Source: Pseudonocardia benzenivorans CB1190 (lineage in GTDB: Bacteria > Actinomycetota > Actinomycetes > Mycobacteriales > Pseudonocardiaceae). From it: DNA of 64,000 nucleotides. The position numbers and the translations under genes are program-made. The notes under the pieces are model-generated. The model had not been told where the DNA came from, made no database searches, and saw only the letters and a list, made by a program, of their open reading frames with translations. The stretch spans positions 5,162,501-5,226,500 of the forward strand of contig NC_015312.1 of assembly GCF_000196675.2 (NCBI RefSeq), given 5' to 3'. Below are positions 1-9,008 of this stretch, piece by piece; positions within the stretch are counted from its first letter, which is position 1; each line of letters starts with the position of its first letter.

Positions 1-1989
1 GTAGGCCTTCAGGTCGGCATCCCCGTCGACCTCGGCGCGACGATCATCGCGTCGCGCCGACCGCTCGTCGTGGCGCGACCATTGCACGAGCAGGACGATG
101 ACGACCAGCAGGAGCGGGAGCTCGCCGGAAGCCCAGGTCAAACCACCGCCGAGCTGCTGGTCGCGCATCAGGTCGGGGACCCAGGGCAGGCTCAGACCGC
201 GGTAGAACGACCCCCCGATGATCTCGTTCTGGCTCATCAGGGCGACGCCGAAGAACGCATGGAACGGCACCGACGCGAAGACGACGCCGAGCCGGGCGAC
301 CGCCGGTAGCCGGCGCGGCGACGGGTCCACCCCGATCAACGGCCAGAAGAACAGCCAGCCGACCAGCAGGAAGTGGGCGTTCATCGCCAGGTGCGCCCAG
401 TGCTCGTTGAGCGAGGTCTCGAAGAGGCTGGAGAAGTACAGCGCGTAGTAGCTGCCGACGAAGAGCGGCAACGTGATCAGGGGGTTCGTCAGCCAGCGCG
501 CCGCCGGGGAGTGGACGGCCGCGAGGATCCACTCGCGCGGACCGTCGGGGCGTCCCTTCCCGCTCGGGGGGAGCGCCCGCAGCGCCAGCGTCACCGGGGC
601 GCCGAGCACCAGCAGGATCGGCGCCAGCATCGACAGCATCATGTGCTGGGCCATGTGCACGCTGAACATCGCGGGCGCGTACCGGCCGATCCCCGAGCTC
701 GTCGCCATCAGCACGACCAGGCACCCGCACAGCCAGGCGATCGTGCGGCCCACCGGCCAGGCGTCGCCACGGCGGCGCAGCCTGCGCAGGCCCGCCAGGT
801 ACCCGACGGCCAGCAGGATCGCGAACGAGCCGTAGATCAGGCTGAACCGCCAGTCGAACAGCAGGCGCAGCAACGTCGGCGGGCCGTCGAGGTCGTACCC
901 GATCACCGCCTCGAGAATCGACGGCGGCGGGGCGCCGGTGTCGGGAGGTGCGCTGCGCCCCAACGCGACCGCGAGGCCGATCGTCGCCAGCATCAGCAGG
1001 ATCTCGACGCCACCCAGCGCGATCAGCGACCGGGTACGGCCCTCGGCGGCCGCGGCGACGGTCCGCCTGCGGTGCAGTGCCCCGAGCACGCCGAGGGTGA
1101 CGAGGGCGAGGGTCTTGGCCACGACCAGGGCGCCGTACTCCGTGGTGAAGACGGCCCACAGCGGCACCCGCACGAGCGCGTTGACCACGCCGGTCACCGC
1201 GAGCAGCGCCCAGCACACCAGTGCCAGCGTGGAGAAGCGCGGGACCGCCGTCGCGAGCGCGGCGGCACGGTCGCGGTTGCTCCGGCTGCTCGCGAGCACG
1301 ACGACGGCCGCGAGGCCACCCACCCACAGCGACGCGCCGAGGACGTGCAGGACCAGGCTGTCGGTGGCGATGTCGTGCGAGCCGCCGGCGGCGGAGTGCC
1401 CGGTCAGCGCGACGGGGAGCGGGCCGAACAGCGCCAGTCCGAAGGCCACGACCGCCCAGCCCCAGCTCAGGACCAGTCGCGCCGCGACCAGCACCAGCAG
1501 CGCGGCCACGGCCGTGAGCGACCAGGCCTCGGCGGCGGAGATCTTGGGGATCAGGTCGAACAGCAGGCCCGGGTCGAGCACCTGGCCGACGGGACGTCCC
1601 AGCGTGTCGGCGACGTTGAGCGGCACCAGCAACACCGCGCAGACGAACCACGCCGACGCCGTCCACGACGCGGCACGCACCGCGCGGTAGCCGGAGACGT
1701 CGAGGTAGCCGTCGGGCTGGGCGGGCACGAAGAACGCGGCGAGCAGCAGGAACCCGATGGTCAGCACCATCGAGACCTCGGAGAGTGCGCGGACGGCCGG
1801 GAGCGCGACCGTCGTCAGCTCGCCGGGGTCGGGCAACCCGAGCAGGGTCGCGGGACGGGCACCCGTCAGTACTGTCAGTCCTCCGGCGACGAGCATCGCG
1901 ATGCCCGCCCCGAGCCCGATGAGACCGGCGGCCCCGGACGAGGACGTCCCGGCCTTCCGCGTCTCCGGCCCGGCGGTCGTCTGCGCCAT
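1..1989 (-). CDS. CopD/CtaG fusion membrane protein (copper transport and cytochrome c oxidase assembly), 3' end cut by window edge
   Basis: The reading frame starts at an ATG whose A is at 1989 and stays open to base 1, so 663 residues are visible and the C-terminus is missing. The N-terminal half (about residues 1-330) is a multi-pass membrane region resembling the CopD copper-resistance family. The C-terminal half resembles the caa3-type oxidase assembly factor CtaG, with HMAQHMMLSMLAPILL and NEHWAHLAMNAHFLLVGW carrying the His residues typical of that family. At least a dozen hydrophobic segments are visible. Such CopD-CtaG fusions are common in actinobacteria and are thought to deliver copper to the oxidase CuB site at the cytoplasmic membrane. 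The charged tail (RRDDRRAEVDGDADLKAY) suggests the stop is close beyond the edge. Very long open frames on the opposite strand here are GC-driven shadows. Confidence 0.9.
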   Translation of the reverse strand, partial: MAQTTAGPETRKAGTSSSGAAGLIGLGAGIAMLVAGGLTVLTGARPATLLGLPDPGELTTVALPAVRALSEVSMVLTIGFLLLAAFFVPAQPDGYLDVSGYRAVRAASWTASAWFVCAVLLVPLNVADTLGRPVGQVLDPGLLFDLIPKISAAEAWSLTAVAALLVLVAARLVLSWGWAVVAFGLALFGPLPVALTGHSAAGGSHDIATDSLVLHVLGASLWVGGLAAVVVLASSRSNRDRAAALATAVPRFSTLALVCWALLAVTGVVNALVRVPLWAVFTTEYGALVVAKTLALVTLGVLGALHRRRTVAAAAEGRTRSLIALGGVEILLMLATIGLAVALGRSAPPDTGAPPPSILEAVIGYDLDGPPTLLRLLFDWRFSLIYGSFAILLAVGYLAGLRRLRRRGDAWPVGRTIAWLCGCLVVLMATSSGIGRYAPAMFSVHMAQHMMLSMLAPILLVLGAPVTLALRALPPSGKGRPDGPREWILAAVHSPAARWLTNPLITLPLFVGSYYALYFSSLFETSLNEHWAHLAMNAHFLLVGWLFFWPLIGVDPSPRRLPAVARLGVVFASVPFHAFFGVALMSQNEIIGGSFYRGLSLPWVPDLMRDQQLGGGLTWASGELPLLLVVIVLLVQWSRHDERSARRDDRRAEVDGDADLKAY

Positions 1990-2023
1990 GACCTCCAGGC
2001 TAAGCCCCGGCCGAACGGGCTCG

Positions 2024-2848
2024 TCAGACGGCTTCGGCGGCCTCGGCGGCCGCCCCCACCAGGACGTGACCGTTGTCGACCGAACCGTCCGACCCGGCAC
2101 CCCCGTCGGCGTCGGGCACCTCCACGACGTCGGCGACGATGCACGTGATGTTGTCCGGGCCGCCACCCTCGTTCGCGAGCTCGATCACGGCCGACACGAC
2201 GGCGTCGGGGTCGCGGTCACGGGCGACCAGCTCGCGCAGCGTGTCGTCGTCGAGGACGGCGGTGGCGCCGTCGGAGCAGAGCAGGTAGCGGTCACCGGGT
2301 GCCACGTCGTCGACCCACACCTCGGGGTCGGGGTCGTTGCCCGCCTGCAGCGCGCGCAGCAGCACCGAGCGGCGCGGATGGACCGCGGCCTCCTCGGGGG
2401 TGATGCGGCCCTCGTCGACGAGTGCCTGTACGACGGTGTGGTCGTGCGTCACCCGGGTGAACTCGTCGCCACGCAGCCGGTACACCCGCGAGTCGCCGAT
2501 GTGCAGGATGCCGAGGCGGGTGTCGTCGAACAGCAGCGCCACGACGGTCGTCCCCATCCCGCGCGAGCCGGGGTCGCGGCGGGCACCCTCGTCGAGCAGG
2601 CGCGCGGCGACGGAGACCCCCGTGGTCAGCGCGGCGGCCAGGTCGACCTCGGAGAGGTCGGGACCGAGCTGCTCGTCCATCTCGGAGAAGGCGGCGACCG
2701 TCAGCGAGCTGGCGAGCTCCCCGTGCGCGTGCCCGCCCATCCCGTCCGCGACCACGAGCAGCCTGCGGCCGGCGAGGCCGGAGTCCTGGTTGCCCGACCT
2801 CCTGCGGCCGACGTCGGACCCGATCGCGAACCGCAGTGCCGAAGGCAT
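2024..2848 (-). CDS. PP2C-family serine/threonine protein phosphatase
   Basis: This 274-residue soluble phosphatase matches the compact bacterial PP2C (PstP/Stp-like) catalytic domain along its whole length. The metal-binding and catalytic motifs are all visible: VVADGMGGHAHGE near residues 32-44, GMGTTVVALL, HIGDSRVYRL, LLCSDGATAVLDDD and GPDNITCIV. It probably dephosphorylates Ser/Thr phosphoproteins in the cytoplasm. There is no C-terminal membrane anchor, unlike PstP, so it is a stand-alone regulator rather than the cell-division phosphatase. It starts 57 bp from the divergent methylase-like gene, so the two share a short promoter region. The tail of about 20 residues is Ala/Glu rich and unconserved. 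Confidence 0.93.
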   Translation of the reverse strand: MPSALRFAIGSDVGRRRSGNQDSGLAGRRLLVVADGMGGHAHGELASSLTVAAFSEMDEQLGPDLSEVDLAAALTTGVSVAARLLDEGARRDPGSRGMGTTVVALLFDDTRLGILHIGDSRVYRLRGDEFTRVTHDHTVVQALVDEGRITPEEAAVHPRRSVLLRALQAGNDPDPEVWVDDVAPGDRYLLCSDGATAVLDDDTLRELVARDRDPDAVVSAVIELANEGGGPDNITCIVADVVEVPDADGGAGSDGSVDNGHVLVGAAAEAAEAV

Positions 2849-2905
2849 GGCGCGAAGTATGGGGGCTGTGTAACCGCTTCACAACTCACGACGCGGCGAA
2901 TTAGG

Positions 2906-4672
2906 GTGATCGACGTGAGCGAGGTCGCCACCGTCAGCGCGGGCGACATCGCGCGGCTGGGCGGGGTGAGCAGGGCCGCCGTCTCCAACTGGCGACGTCG
3001 TCATCCCGACTTCCCCAGCCCCGTCGACGGCACGCCCGCGAGCCCGCGGTACGAGCTGCGCCACGTCGAGGAGTGGTTGCGCCGCAACGGGAAAGCCACC
3101 GAGATGCCCCCGCTGGAGCGGATGTGGCAGCACCTGCGGGGCGAAGGTGGCGAGATCGGGCTCGGGCACGTCGTCGCCCGGGCGGGGGCACTGCTCGTGT
3201 GGCTGCGCGACGGGGACGACGAACCCCTGCTGCCCGGCGTCACCGAGCGGACCGACGCGGCGTTCGTGGAGCTCGCCGAGCGAGTCGCCGACGAGCACGG
3301 GCACGCCGGCGCCTTCGAGCTCCTGCACGCGCGCTACCTCGAGACCGACTCCCGACGGCTGCGCCCCACACCGCCCGACGTCGTCGCCGCGATGCTCGAG
3401 CTCGCCGCGCCGGAGCCCGGCGAGCTGCTGCTCGACCCGGCCTGCGGCACCGGTGGGCTGCTCGTCGCGGCCCGCGCCGACCGGCTCCGCGGCGTCGACC
3501 TCGCTCCCGACCGCGCGCTCATCGCGGCCGCCCGGCTGCGGCTGGCCCGTCGCGAAGCAGCGTCGGTCTGTGCGGACGCCCTGCTCCCGCCGGATCCTGC
3601 CGACCTCGCCGACGTGGTCGTGTGCGACCCGCCCGTCGGCGACCGTCGCGACCTCGACGGCCCCTGGCCCTACGGCGTCCCCCCGCGCAGCGAGCCCGAG
3701 CTCGCGTGGGCGCAACGGTGCGTGCAGCGGGTGCGCCCTGGCGGTCGCGTCGTCGTGCGGATGCCGGCGGCCGCCGCGTCACGACGCCGGGGCCGCCGCG
3801 TGCGGGCCGCCCTGCTGCACGACGGTGCCCTGCGTGCCGTCGTGGGAGCCGGTCACGACGCCGACCTGTGGGTGCTGCGCCGCCCGCGTGCCGGCGACCG
3901 GCGTCCGACGACGATCCTGCTCGCGCCCGATACCCACCGCCCCGCCGACGAACGCCCGCTCGCCGCGGTGGACGCCGAGACCGTCGACCTCAGCCCCCGG
4001 CTGCCTCCGCGCCCCGACCCGGCCGCGTACGCCGCGAAGGCGCAGGCGCTCGCCGAGGTCCGTCCCTGCCCACCCGCCCTGCAGCCCACGACCAGGGAGC
4101 TGCCGACCACCAGCCTCGCCGCCCTCGAACGCGCCGGCGTCGTCCGGCTCGTCAGGGTGTCGACGGCCGACCCGGCACCGGCCACCCTCACCGCCGACGA
4201 CCTGCGGCTGGCCCGCGCGCCGAGCGGTCCCGGCTCCGGGTCGACCGTGGTCCGCGCCGTCGCGGGCGACGTCGTCGTCGGGGCTGCGTGCGCCCGGACG
4301 CTGGACGCACCGGCGGCTCTCGCGCCCGGGCTCACCGCCTATCGGCCCGACGTCGACCGGATCGACCCCGAGCTGCTCGCCGGGGTCCTGCGCACCGCCG
4401 GCACGTCGCGTGCCGAACAACGGCGCGTCCGCGTCCCCGACCTCCCCCTCGACGAGCAACGCCCCCTCGCCGCGGCCCTGCGCCGGCTCGCCGATCTGCA
4501 CCTCCAGCTCCAGCAGGCCGCCGCAGCTGCGGAGGTGCTCGCCGCGCAGGGGACGGCGGGGCTGCTCGCGGGTCGGCTGGCGCCCGGAGACCCGCAGGTC
4601 CGAGCGCCGGGCGTCGACGGGACCGCTACCCTTTCCCCGCGCCCCGGCGGTCCGGGGCGCACGCCCTCGTAG
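2906..4672 (+). CDS. N-6 DNA methylase-like protein with N-terminal MerR-like HTH, divergent catalytic motif
   Basis: About 588 residues from a GTG at 2906 (another GTG lies at 2915); no good ribosome site is visible, so the message may be leaderless. The N-terminus (SAGDIARLGGVSRAAVSNWRRR) is a helix-turn-helix like those of MerR or phage regulators. The middle has the SAM-binding motif I of HsdM-type gamma N6-adenine methylases (LLLDPACGTGGLLVAA, about residues 180-195). The catalytic motif IV, normally NPPF/Y, reads DPPV (VVVCDPPVGDRRD), so methyl transfer is doubtful. No HsdS or HsdR partner is adjacent. The C-terminal 250 residues resemble a specificity-like region with coiled-coil character at the end. 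It could be an orphan methylase or a DNA-binding protein built on that fold. The stop codon lies inside the following tRNA gene. Confidence 0.8.
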   Translation: MIDVSEVATVSAGDIARLGGVSRAAVSNWRRRHPDFPSPVDGTPASPRYELRHVEEWLRRNGKATEMPPLERMWQHLRGEGGEIGLGHVVARAGALLVWLRDGDDEPLLPGVTERTDAAFVELAERVADEHGHAGAFELLHARYLETDSRRLRPTPPDVVAAMLELAAPEPGELLLDPACGTGGLLVAARADRLRGVDLAPDRALIAAARLRLARREAASVCADALLPPDPADLADVVVCDPPVGDRRDLDGPWPYGVPPRSEPELAWAQRCVQRVRPGGRVVVRMPAAAASRRRGRRVRAALLHDGALRAVVGAGHDADLWVLRRPRAGDRRPTTILLAPDTHRPADERPLAAVDAETVDLSPRLPPRPDPAAYAAKAQALAEVRPCPPALQPTTRELPTTSLAALERAGVVRLVRVSTADPAPATLTADDLRLARAPSGPGSGSTVVRAVAGDVVVGAACARTLDAPAALAPGLTAYRPDVDRIDPELLAGVLRTAGTSRAEQRRVRVPDLPLDEQRPLAAALRRLADLHLQLQQAAAAAEVLAAQGTAGLLAGRLAPGDPQVRAPGVDGTATLSPRPGGPGRTPS

Positions 4673-4736
4673 CTCAGCTGGACAGAGCAAGAGCCTTCTA
4701 ATCTCTGGGTCGCAGGTTCGAATCCTGCCGGGGGCA
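4663..4736 (+). tRNA. tRNA-Arg (anticodon TCT)
   Basis: The 74-base sequence folds as a cloverleaf. The acceptor arms GCCCTCG and CGGGGGC pair, the D stem is GCTC/GAGC, the T arm is GCAGG-TTCGAAT-CCTGC and the discriminator base is A. The anticodon loop CTTCTAA gives TCT, which reads AGA. The anticodon stem has one mismatch next to the loop (C31-T39). CCA is not encoded. The first 10 bases overlap the end of the upstream methylase-like gene, whose TAG stop supplies the TAG before the D stem. An integrase gene begins 81 bp downstream, so the 3' end of this tRNA is the likely integration site. Confidence 0.93.
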
Positions 4737-4816
4737 CGCAGGTCAGTGGATCGCTCATCGGATTCGGCCGCACTTCATGGAGCTAAGCGTGGAGCCAGTG
4801 TAGGTAGCCTGGTTCC

Positions 4817-6337
4817 ATGGCGGCAGCCAAGAAGCCTCGTCGCGCTCGTGGGGAGATCGAGCAACTCCCCAGCGGCTCGTTCCGCGTGCGGGTGTACGCG
4901 GGCATCGATCCGCTCTCCGGCAAGCGCCACTACCTCGTCGAGACGGTGCCCGCCGGCCCCTCTGCCGCGGCGCAGGCGAAGAAGGTCCGAGCGCGGCTCC
5001 TCAACGAAGTAGATGAGCGTCGCTCGACGCGGACCAACGCGACCGTCAACGAGTTGCTCGACCGCTACCTCGACGTGCTCGAGGTCGCGGACACGACGCG
5101 CGCCGGGTACGAGCGGCTCGCGCGCCTCTACATCCGTCCGGTCCTGGGCAGCCTGCCGATCGGTCGGATCGACGGCGAGGTGCTCGACACGTTCTACGCG
5201 CAGCTGCGACGCTGCCGCGCTCGCTGTTCTCGCGACGGGCGGTCGATCGATCACCGTGTCCTCGGGCTGCATGACTGCGACAAACGCTGTGGACCGCATT
5301 CCTGCAAACCGCTCGGGGCCTCCTACCTTCGCCAGTGCCACGTACTGCTGAACGGAGCCTTCGCTCGCGCGGTGAAGTGGCGTTGGGTCGGCGTCAACCC
5401 TGTGCACCAGGCCGATGCCCCATCCCAGCCGCCGCCGGATCCGCAGCCGCCGACGCCGGAGCAAGCTGCCCGCATCGTCGACGAGGCGTTCAAGGACCCT
5501 GACTGGGGCATGTTCGTCTGGCTCGCCATGACCACGGGTGCACGCCGCGGCGAGCTGTGCGCGCTCCGGTGGGATCGACTCGACCTCGGTGCCGGCGTCC
5601 TCGACATCCGTACGAGCCTTGCGCAGATCAACCGGCGCGTCTGGGAGAAGGACACCAAGACCCACCAGCGGCGCCGCATCGTTCTCGACGCCCAGACGCT
5701 GGCTCTGCTCGCTGCCTATCGGGCAGAAGCCGAGCGAAGCCTCGGACTATTGGATGCCGTCGTCCGCGACACCGACTACATCTTCTCGGCCGCGCCCGAT
5801 CACGGTGAGCCGCTCCGCCCCGACACGGTCACTCAGCGATATACACGCATGTGCCGGCGGCTCGGCTATCACATGCACATCCACCAACTGCGCCACTTCT
5901 CGGCGACAGAGCTCATTGCGGCTGGCGTCGATGTCCGGACCGTCGCAGGTAGGCTCGGCCACGGAGGCGGAGGCACGACAACCTTGCGGGTTTATAGCGC
6001 ATGGGTCGGAGAAGCTGACCAACGAGCTGCCAAGACCTTGAACGGGCGCCTCCAGCTACCCACCGGCTTGGCACCCGAAGTAACTACCTTCGCTCCCGAT
6101 TCGAGTCCGGCGGAGCCGGCTGGGCCGTACGAACGGATCAGCAACGACCTTGAAGGAGCGATCCGCGCCGGGCTATTGGTTCCCGGAGACACACTGCCAA
6201 CAGTCAAGGATCTCGCCGATCGCTACGGAGTCTCGCCCACCACCGCACACCGGGCGTTGGCACTGCTCGCTGAACGAGGCTTTGCCGAACTCGGCGGTCG
6301 CGGCCGCCGCAGTACCGTCACGACCGCCGCAACCTAG
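4817..6337 (+). CDS. int: tyrosine-family site-specific integrase with C-terminal GntR-type HTH domain
   Basis: This 506-residue integrase sits 81 bp after the tRNA-Arg gene. Residues about 1-60 form an AP2-like arm-binding region (LPSGSFRVRVYAGIDPLSGK) and 75-200 the SAM-like core-binding domain. The catalytic domain follows with Arg in TTGARRGELCALRW, HxxR in HQLRHFSATE, GRLGHG, and the nucleophile Tyr in LRVYSAW. An unusual insert near residues 130-155 has five Cys and two His (CRARC, HDCDKRC, HSC) and may bind zinc. The last 75 residues are a separate winged-HTH of the GntR type (IRAGLLVPGDTLPTVKDLADRYGVSPTTAHRAL), which may let the integrase sense or autoregulate. It likely catalyses integration and excision of the element at the tRNA. 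No Xis gene is recognised nearby. Confidence 0.93.
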   Translation: MAAAKKPRRARGEIEQLPSGSFRVRVYAGIDPLSGKRHYLVETVPAGPSAAAQAKKVRARLLNEVDERRSTRTNATVNELLDRYLDVLEVADTTRAGYERLARLYIRPVLGSLPIGRIDGEVLDTFYAQLRRCRARCSRDGRSIDHRVLGLHDCDKRCGPHSCKPLGASYLRQCHVLLNGAFARAVKWRWVGVNPVHQADAPSQPPPDPQPPTPEQAARIVDEAFKDPDWGMFVWLAMTTGARRGELCALRWDRLDLGAGVLDIRTSLAQINRRVWEKDTKTHQRRRIVLDAQTLALLAAYRAEAERSLGLLDAVVRDTDYIFSAAPDHGEPLRPDTVTQRYTRMCRRLGYHMHIHQLRHFSATELIAAGVDVRTVAGRLGHGGGGTTTLRVYSAWVGEADQRAAKTLNGRLQLPTGLAPEVTTFAPDSSPAEPAGPYERISNDLEGAIRAGLLVPGDTLPTVKDLADRYGVSPTTAHRALALLAERGFAELGGRGRRSTVTTAAT

Positions 6338-6470
6338 GCCGACGAACCGTTCGTGGGGCGGCCAACCGGGGCGCGGTGAACGACCGCTCATGTAAGGCGC
6401 CACGACCTGCTAGACACCTGCATCTACCTGCAACTCTGCTCGCTACGACCTCATCAGGAGCCTCACGAGA

Positions 6471-6476
6471 CGCGTC
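6471..6476. repeat. left target-site duplication of the IS21-family element (CGCGTC)
   Basis: The hexamer CGCGTC lies directly before the left end of the insertion sequence and recurs directly after its right end at 9124-9129. A six-base duplication falls in the 4-8 bp range of IS21-family transposition. It shows that the copy inserted as a single unit and has kept both ends. Confidence 0.85.
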
Positions 6477-6606
6477 TGACAGCGGCCAGTCCAGACTCCC
6501 CGTAGGCGGCCATTTACCACCCCGGTGATGGCCGGCGTTCTCCCCGCTGGCGGCCAGATATCTCCCCGGTGATCCACAGCAAATGACCGGTGGCGAGGGT
6601 CTGCCG

Positions 6607-8199
6607 GTGAAGCGGAGCGAGGAGATCGTGGAGATTCTCGAGGCCTACGACCTCACGGGTAGTTACCGTGCGGCGGCCGAGTTGGCCGGGTGTGACCACC
6701 ACACCGTGGCCCGATACGTGGCGCTGCGCGCGGCCGGGGAGCCGGTGGTGGCCCGTGAGCACCGGGCCCGCCCGATCGACGCCTACCTGGCCAAGATCGA
6801 GGAGCTGGTGGCCCGCTCGAACGGGCGGGTGCGCGCCGACATCGTGCATGAGCGGATCGTCGCGATGGGCTTCACCGGCGGGGAGCGCACCACCCGTCGC
6901 GCGGTGGCCGAGACGAAGGCGCGGCTGCGCGCCGGGCAGCGGCGGGTGCTGCGGCCGTGGGTGCCCGAGCCGGGCCTGTGGTTGCAGTGGGACTGGGCGG
7001 AGGGCCCACGGATCGGCGGGCGGCGGACGAACCTGTGGTGCGCGTGGCTGGCCTGGTCCCGGTTCCGGGTCGTGCTCGCGGTCTGGGACCGCACCCTGCC
7101 CACGATCGTGGCCTGCCTGGACACCACCCTGCGCCGGCTGGGTGGGGTGCCGACCTACGCGCTGACCGACAACGAGCGCACCGTCTCGGTCGACCACGTC
7201 GCCGGAGTCCCGGTGCGCAACCCGGAGATCGTGCACGTCGCCCGCCACTACGGGATGACCATCCGCACCTGCGTGCCGGCGGACCCGCAGACCAAGGGCG
7301 GCTCGGAGGCGACGGTGCGGATCTCCAAGGCCGACCTCGTGCCGACCGAGGTCAACCTCGCCGAGGAGTACCGGGTGTTCGGCCAGCTCGAAGCCGCCTG
7401 CCGGGACTGGTGCGAGAAGGTCAACACCCGCCCGCACCGCGAGACGAGGCGGCCGCCGGTGGAGATGCTCGCCGAGGAACGCCTGCGGCTGCACCCGCTG
7501 CCTTCCACTCCGTTCACGGTCGCGTTCGGCACCACGCGGCGGGTGAACTGGGACGCCACCGTCTCGGTCGAGGGAGTGCGCTACTCGGTGCCCCACGAGC
7601 TGGTCGACACCCGGGTCTGGGTCCGCTTCCACGGCGACGACCTCATCGTCACCGCCGTCGGGCAGGACGGGCCGGTCCAGGTCGCCCGGCACGGACGGTC
7701 GAGTCCGGGCAGCCCGGTCATCGACGACGCGCACTACCCGCCGCGCAGCGGCGCGGCGATCGCGCACGGCGAGCGGACGCCGCGGGCCACCAGCGCGGCG
7801 GAGGCGGCGTTCCTCGCGCTCGGGCCGGGCGCTGCGGCCTGGCTGGTCGAGGCGGCCGCGGCCGGGGCCCGCGGGGTCCGGCGGAAGATGACCGAGGCCG
7901 TCGCGCTGGCCAAGCTGCACCCGCCCGGGCAGGTCGACCAGGCCCTGGGCACCGCGGCGATCGCGGGACGGTTCGCGGAGAACGACCTGTTGCGCATCCT
8001 CGCCCACCAAGCCGGGGAGACCGTCGCCAAGCCCGCCACGCAGGCCGGTGAGACCCACAGCCTCCAGCCGGGCACCGCCGCCTGGTCCGGCTTCGGCCTG
8101 ACTCCGGGCCCCGAACCAGATCCTGACCCCGGCACTGAGTCCGGCACTGAGTCCGGCCCTGGGTCCGCTGGGCCGCGACCGACTGAAGAGCCCGCATGA
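6607..8199 (+). CDS. istA: IS21-family transposase IstA
   Basis: About 530 residues from the GTG at 6607, which has GAGGG seven bases upstream; an in-frame ATG at 6583 would add eight residues but has no ribosome site. The N-terminal HTH is visible (GSYRAAAELAGCDHHTVARYV). The DDE integrase core has Asp in WLQWDWAEG, Asp in YALTDNERT, and Glu in KGGSEATVRISKAD. The C-terminal domain holds FGTTRRVNWDATVSVEGVRY, typical of this family. The last 40 residues are a low-complexity Pro/Glu/Gly tail containing a repeated PGTES motif. It performs strand transfer of the element together with IstB. It is complete and overlaps istB by ATGA, so the two are translationally coupled. Confidence 0.95.
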   Translation: MKRSEEIVEILEAYDLTGSYRAAAELAGCDHHTVARYVALRAAGEPVVAREHRARPIDAYLAKIEELVARSNGRVRADIVHERIVAMGFTGGERTTRRAVAETKARLRAGQRRVLRPWVPEPGLWLQWDWAEGPRIGGRRTNLWCAWLAWSRFRVVLAVWDRTLPTIVACLDTTLRRLGGVPTYALTDNERTVSVDHVAGVPVRNPEIVHVARHYGMTIRTCVPADPQTKGGSEATVRISKADLVPTEVNLAEEYRVFGQLEAACRDWCEKVNTRPHRETRRPPVEMLAEERLRLHPLPSTPFTVAFGTTRRVNWDATVSVEGVRYSVPHELVDTRVWVRFHGDDLIVTAVGQDGPVQVARHGRSSPGSPVIDDAHYPPRSGAAIAHGERTPRATSAAEAAFLALGPGAAAWLVEAAAAGARGVRRKMTEAVALAKLHPPGQVDQALGTAAIAGRFAENDLLRILAHQAGETVAKPATQAGETHSLQPGTAAWSGFGLTPGPEPDPDPGTESGTESGPGSAGPRPTEEPA

Positions 8200-9008
8200 G
8201 CGCTACCACGACACCGAGTTCGGCGGGCTCGGCGGGTGTTGCCGGCCCGGTCGGTGATCCGCTGGCCGAGGCGGTCGAGCTCACCCGCCGACTCAAGCTC
8301 CCGCACATCCGCCGTCACCTGCTCGAGCTTGTCCCGACCGCGCGGGCCCAGCGCTGGGACCACGCCGAGCTGGTCCGGGTGCTGCTCGCCGAGGAGGCCG
8401 CCGGCCGAGACGCGACGAACCTGCGGACCCGCCGCGCCCGCGCCGGGTTCCCCGCCGGGAAGACCCTGCAGGACTGGGACGCCTCGGCCTCGACGATCCC
8501 GCGCCCGACCCAGGACGCGCTCACCAGCCTGGAGTGGGTCGGGCGGCGGGAGAACCTCTGCGTCTGCGGCCCGTCCGGGACGGGGAAGAGCCACTTCTGC
8601 GAGGCGCTCGGCCAGGCCGCGGTCGAGGCCGGGATGACCGTCGCCTGGTTCACCATCGAGGACCTCGGCGCGTTCGTCCGCCGCCACCGAGCCGACGACT
8701 CGATCACCCGCGCGCTGGCCCGGCTGATCCGCACCGATCTGATCATCATCGACGACATCGGGCTACTGCCCGTCAGCCCGGACGCCGCGGAGGGCTTCTA
8801 TCGGCTCGTCGACGCCGCCTACGAACGCCGCTCGCTGGCCGTCTCGAGCAACCTGCACCCCTCGGGATTCGACGAGATCATGCCGAAGACTCTCGCCACC
8901 GCCACGGTCGACCGGCTGCTCCACCACGCCCACATCGTCGTCACGCAGGGCGACAGCTACCGCCTCGCTCAGGCGACCTCCGGCAAGGGAGTGAGCCCCT
9001 TGACCTGA
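8196..9008 (+). CDS. istB: IS21-family helper ATPase IstB
   Basis: A 270-residue AAA+ ATPase with Walker A CGPSGTGKSHF near residue 128 and Walker B LIIIDDIGLLP near residue 180, followed by the sensor-1 segment VSSNLHPSGFDEI. IstB selects target DNA and activates the IstA transposase. The start ATG overlaps the istA stop. The C-terminus (HIVVTQGDSYRLAQ) is the normal family ending, so the gene is intact. It belongs to a different IS21 branch from the broken istB at 52-56 kb: the two ends and the proteins differ clearly. Confidence 0.95.
   Translation: MSATTTPSSAGSAGVAGPVGDPLAEAVELTRRLKLPHIRRHLLELVPTARAQRWDHAELVRVLLAEEAAGRDATNLRTRRARAGFPAGKTLQDWDASASTIPRPTQDALTSLEWVGRRENLCVCGPSGTGKSHFCEALGQAAVEAGMTVAWFTIEDLGAFVRRHRADDSITRALARLIRTDLIIIDDIGLLPVSPDAAEGFYRLVDAAYERRSLAVSSNLHPSGFDEIMPKTLATATVDRLLHHAHIVVTQGDSYRLAQATSGKGVSPLT

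Noticed and set aside
373..4672. Long plus-strand frames, including one running from 1757 through the methylase
   Set aside because: The parts before 2906 are antisense to CopD/CtaG and PP2C genes with full motifs. Only the part after 2906 is native.
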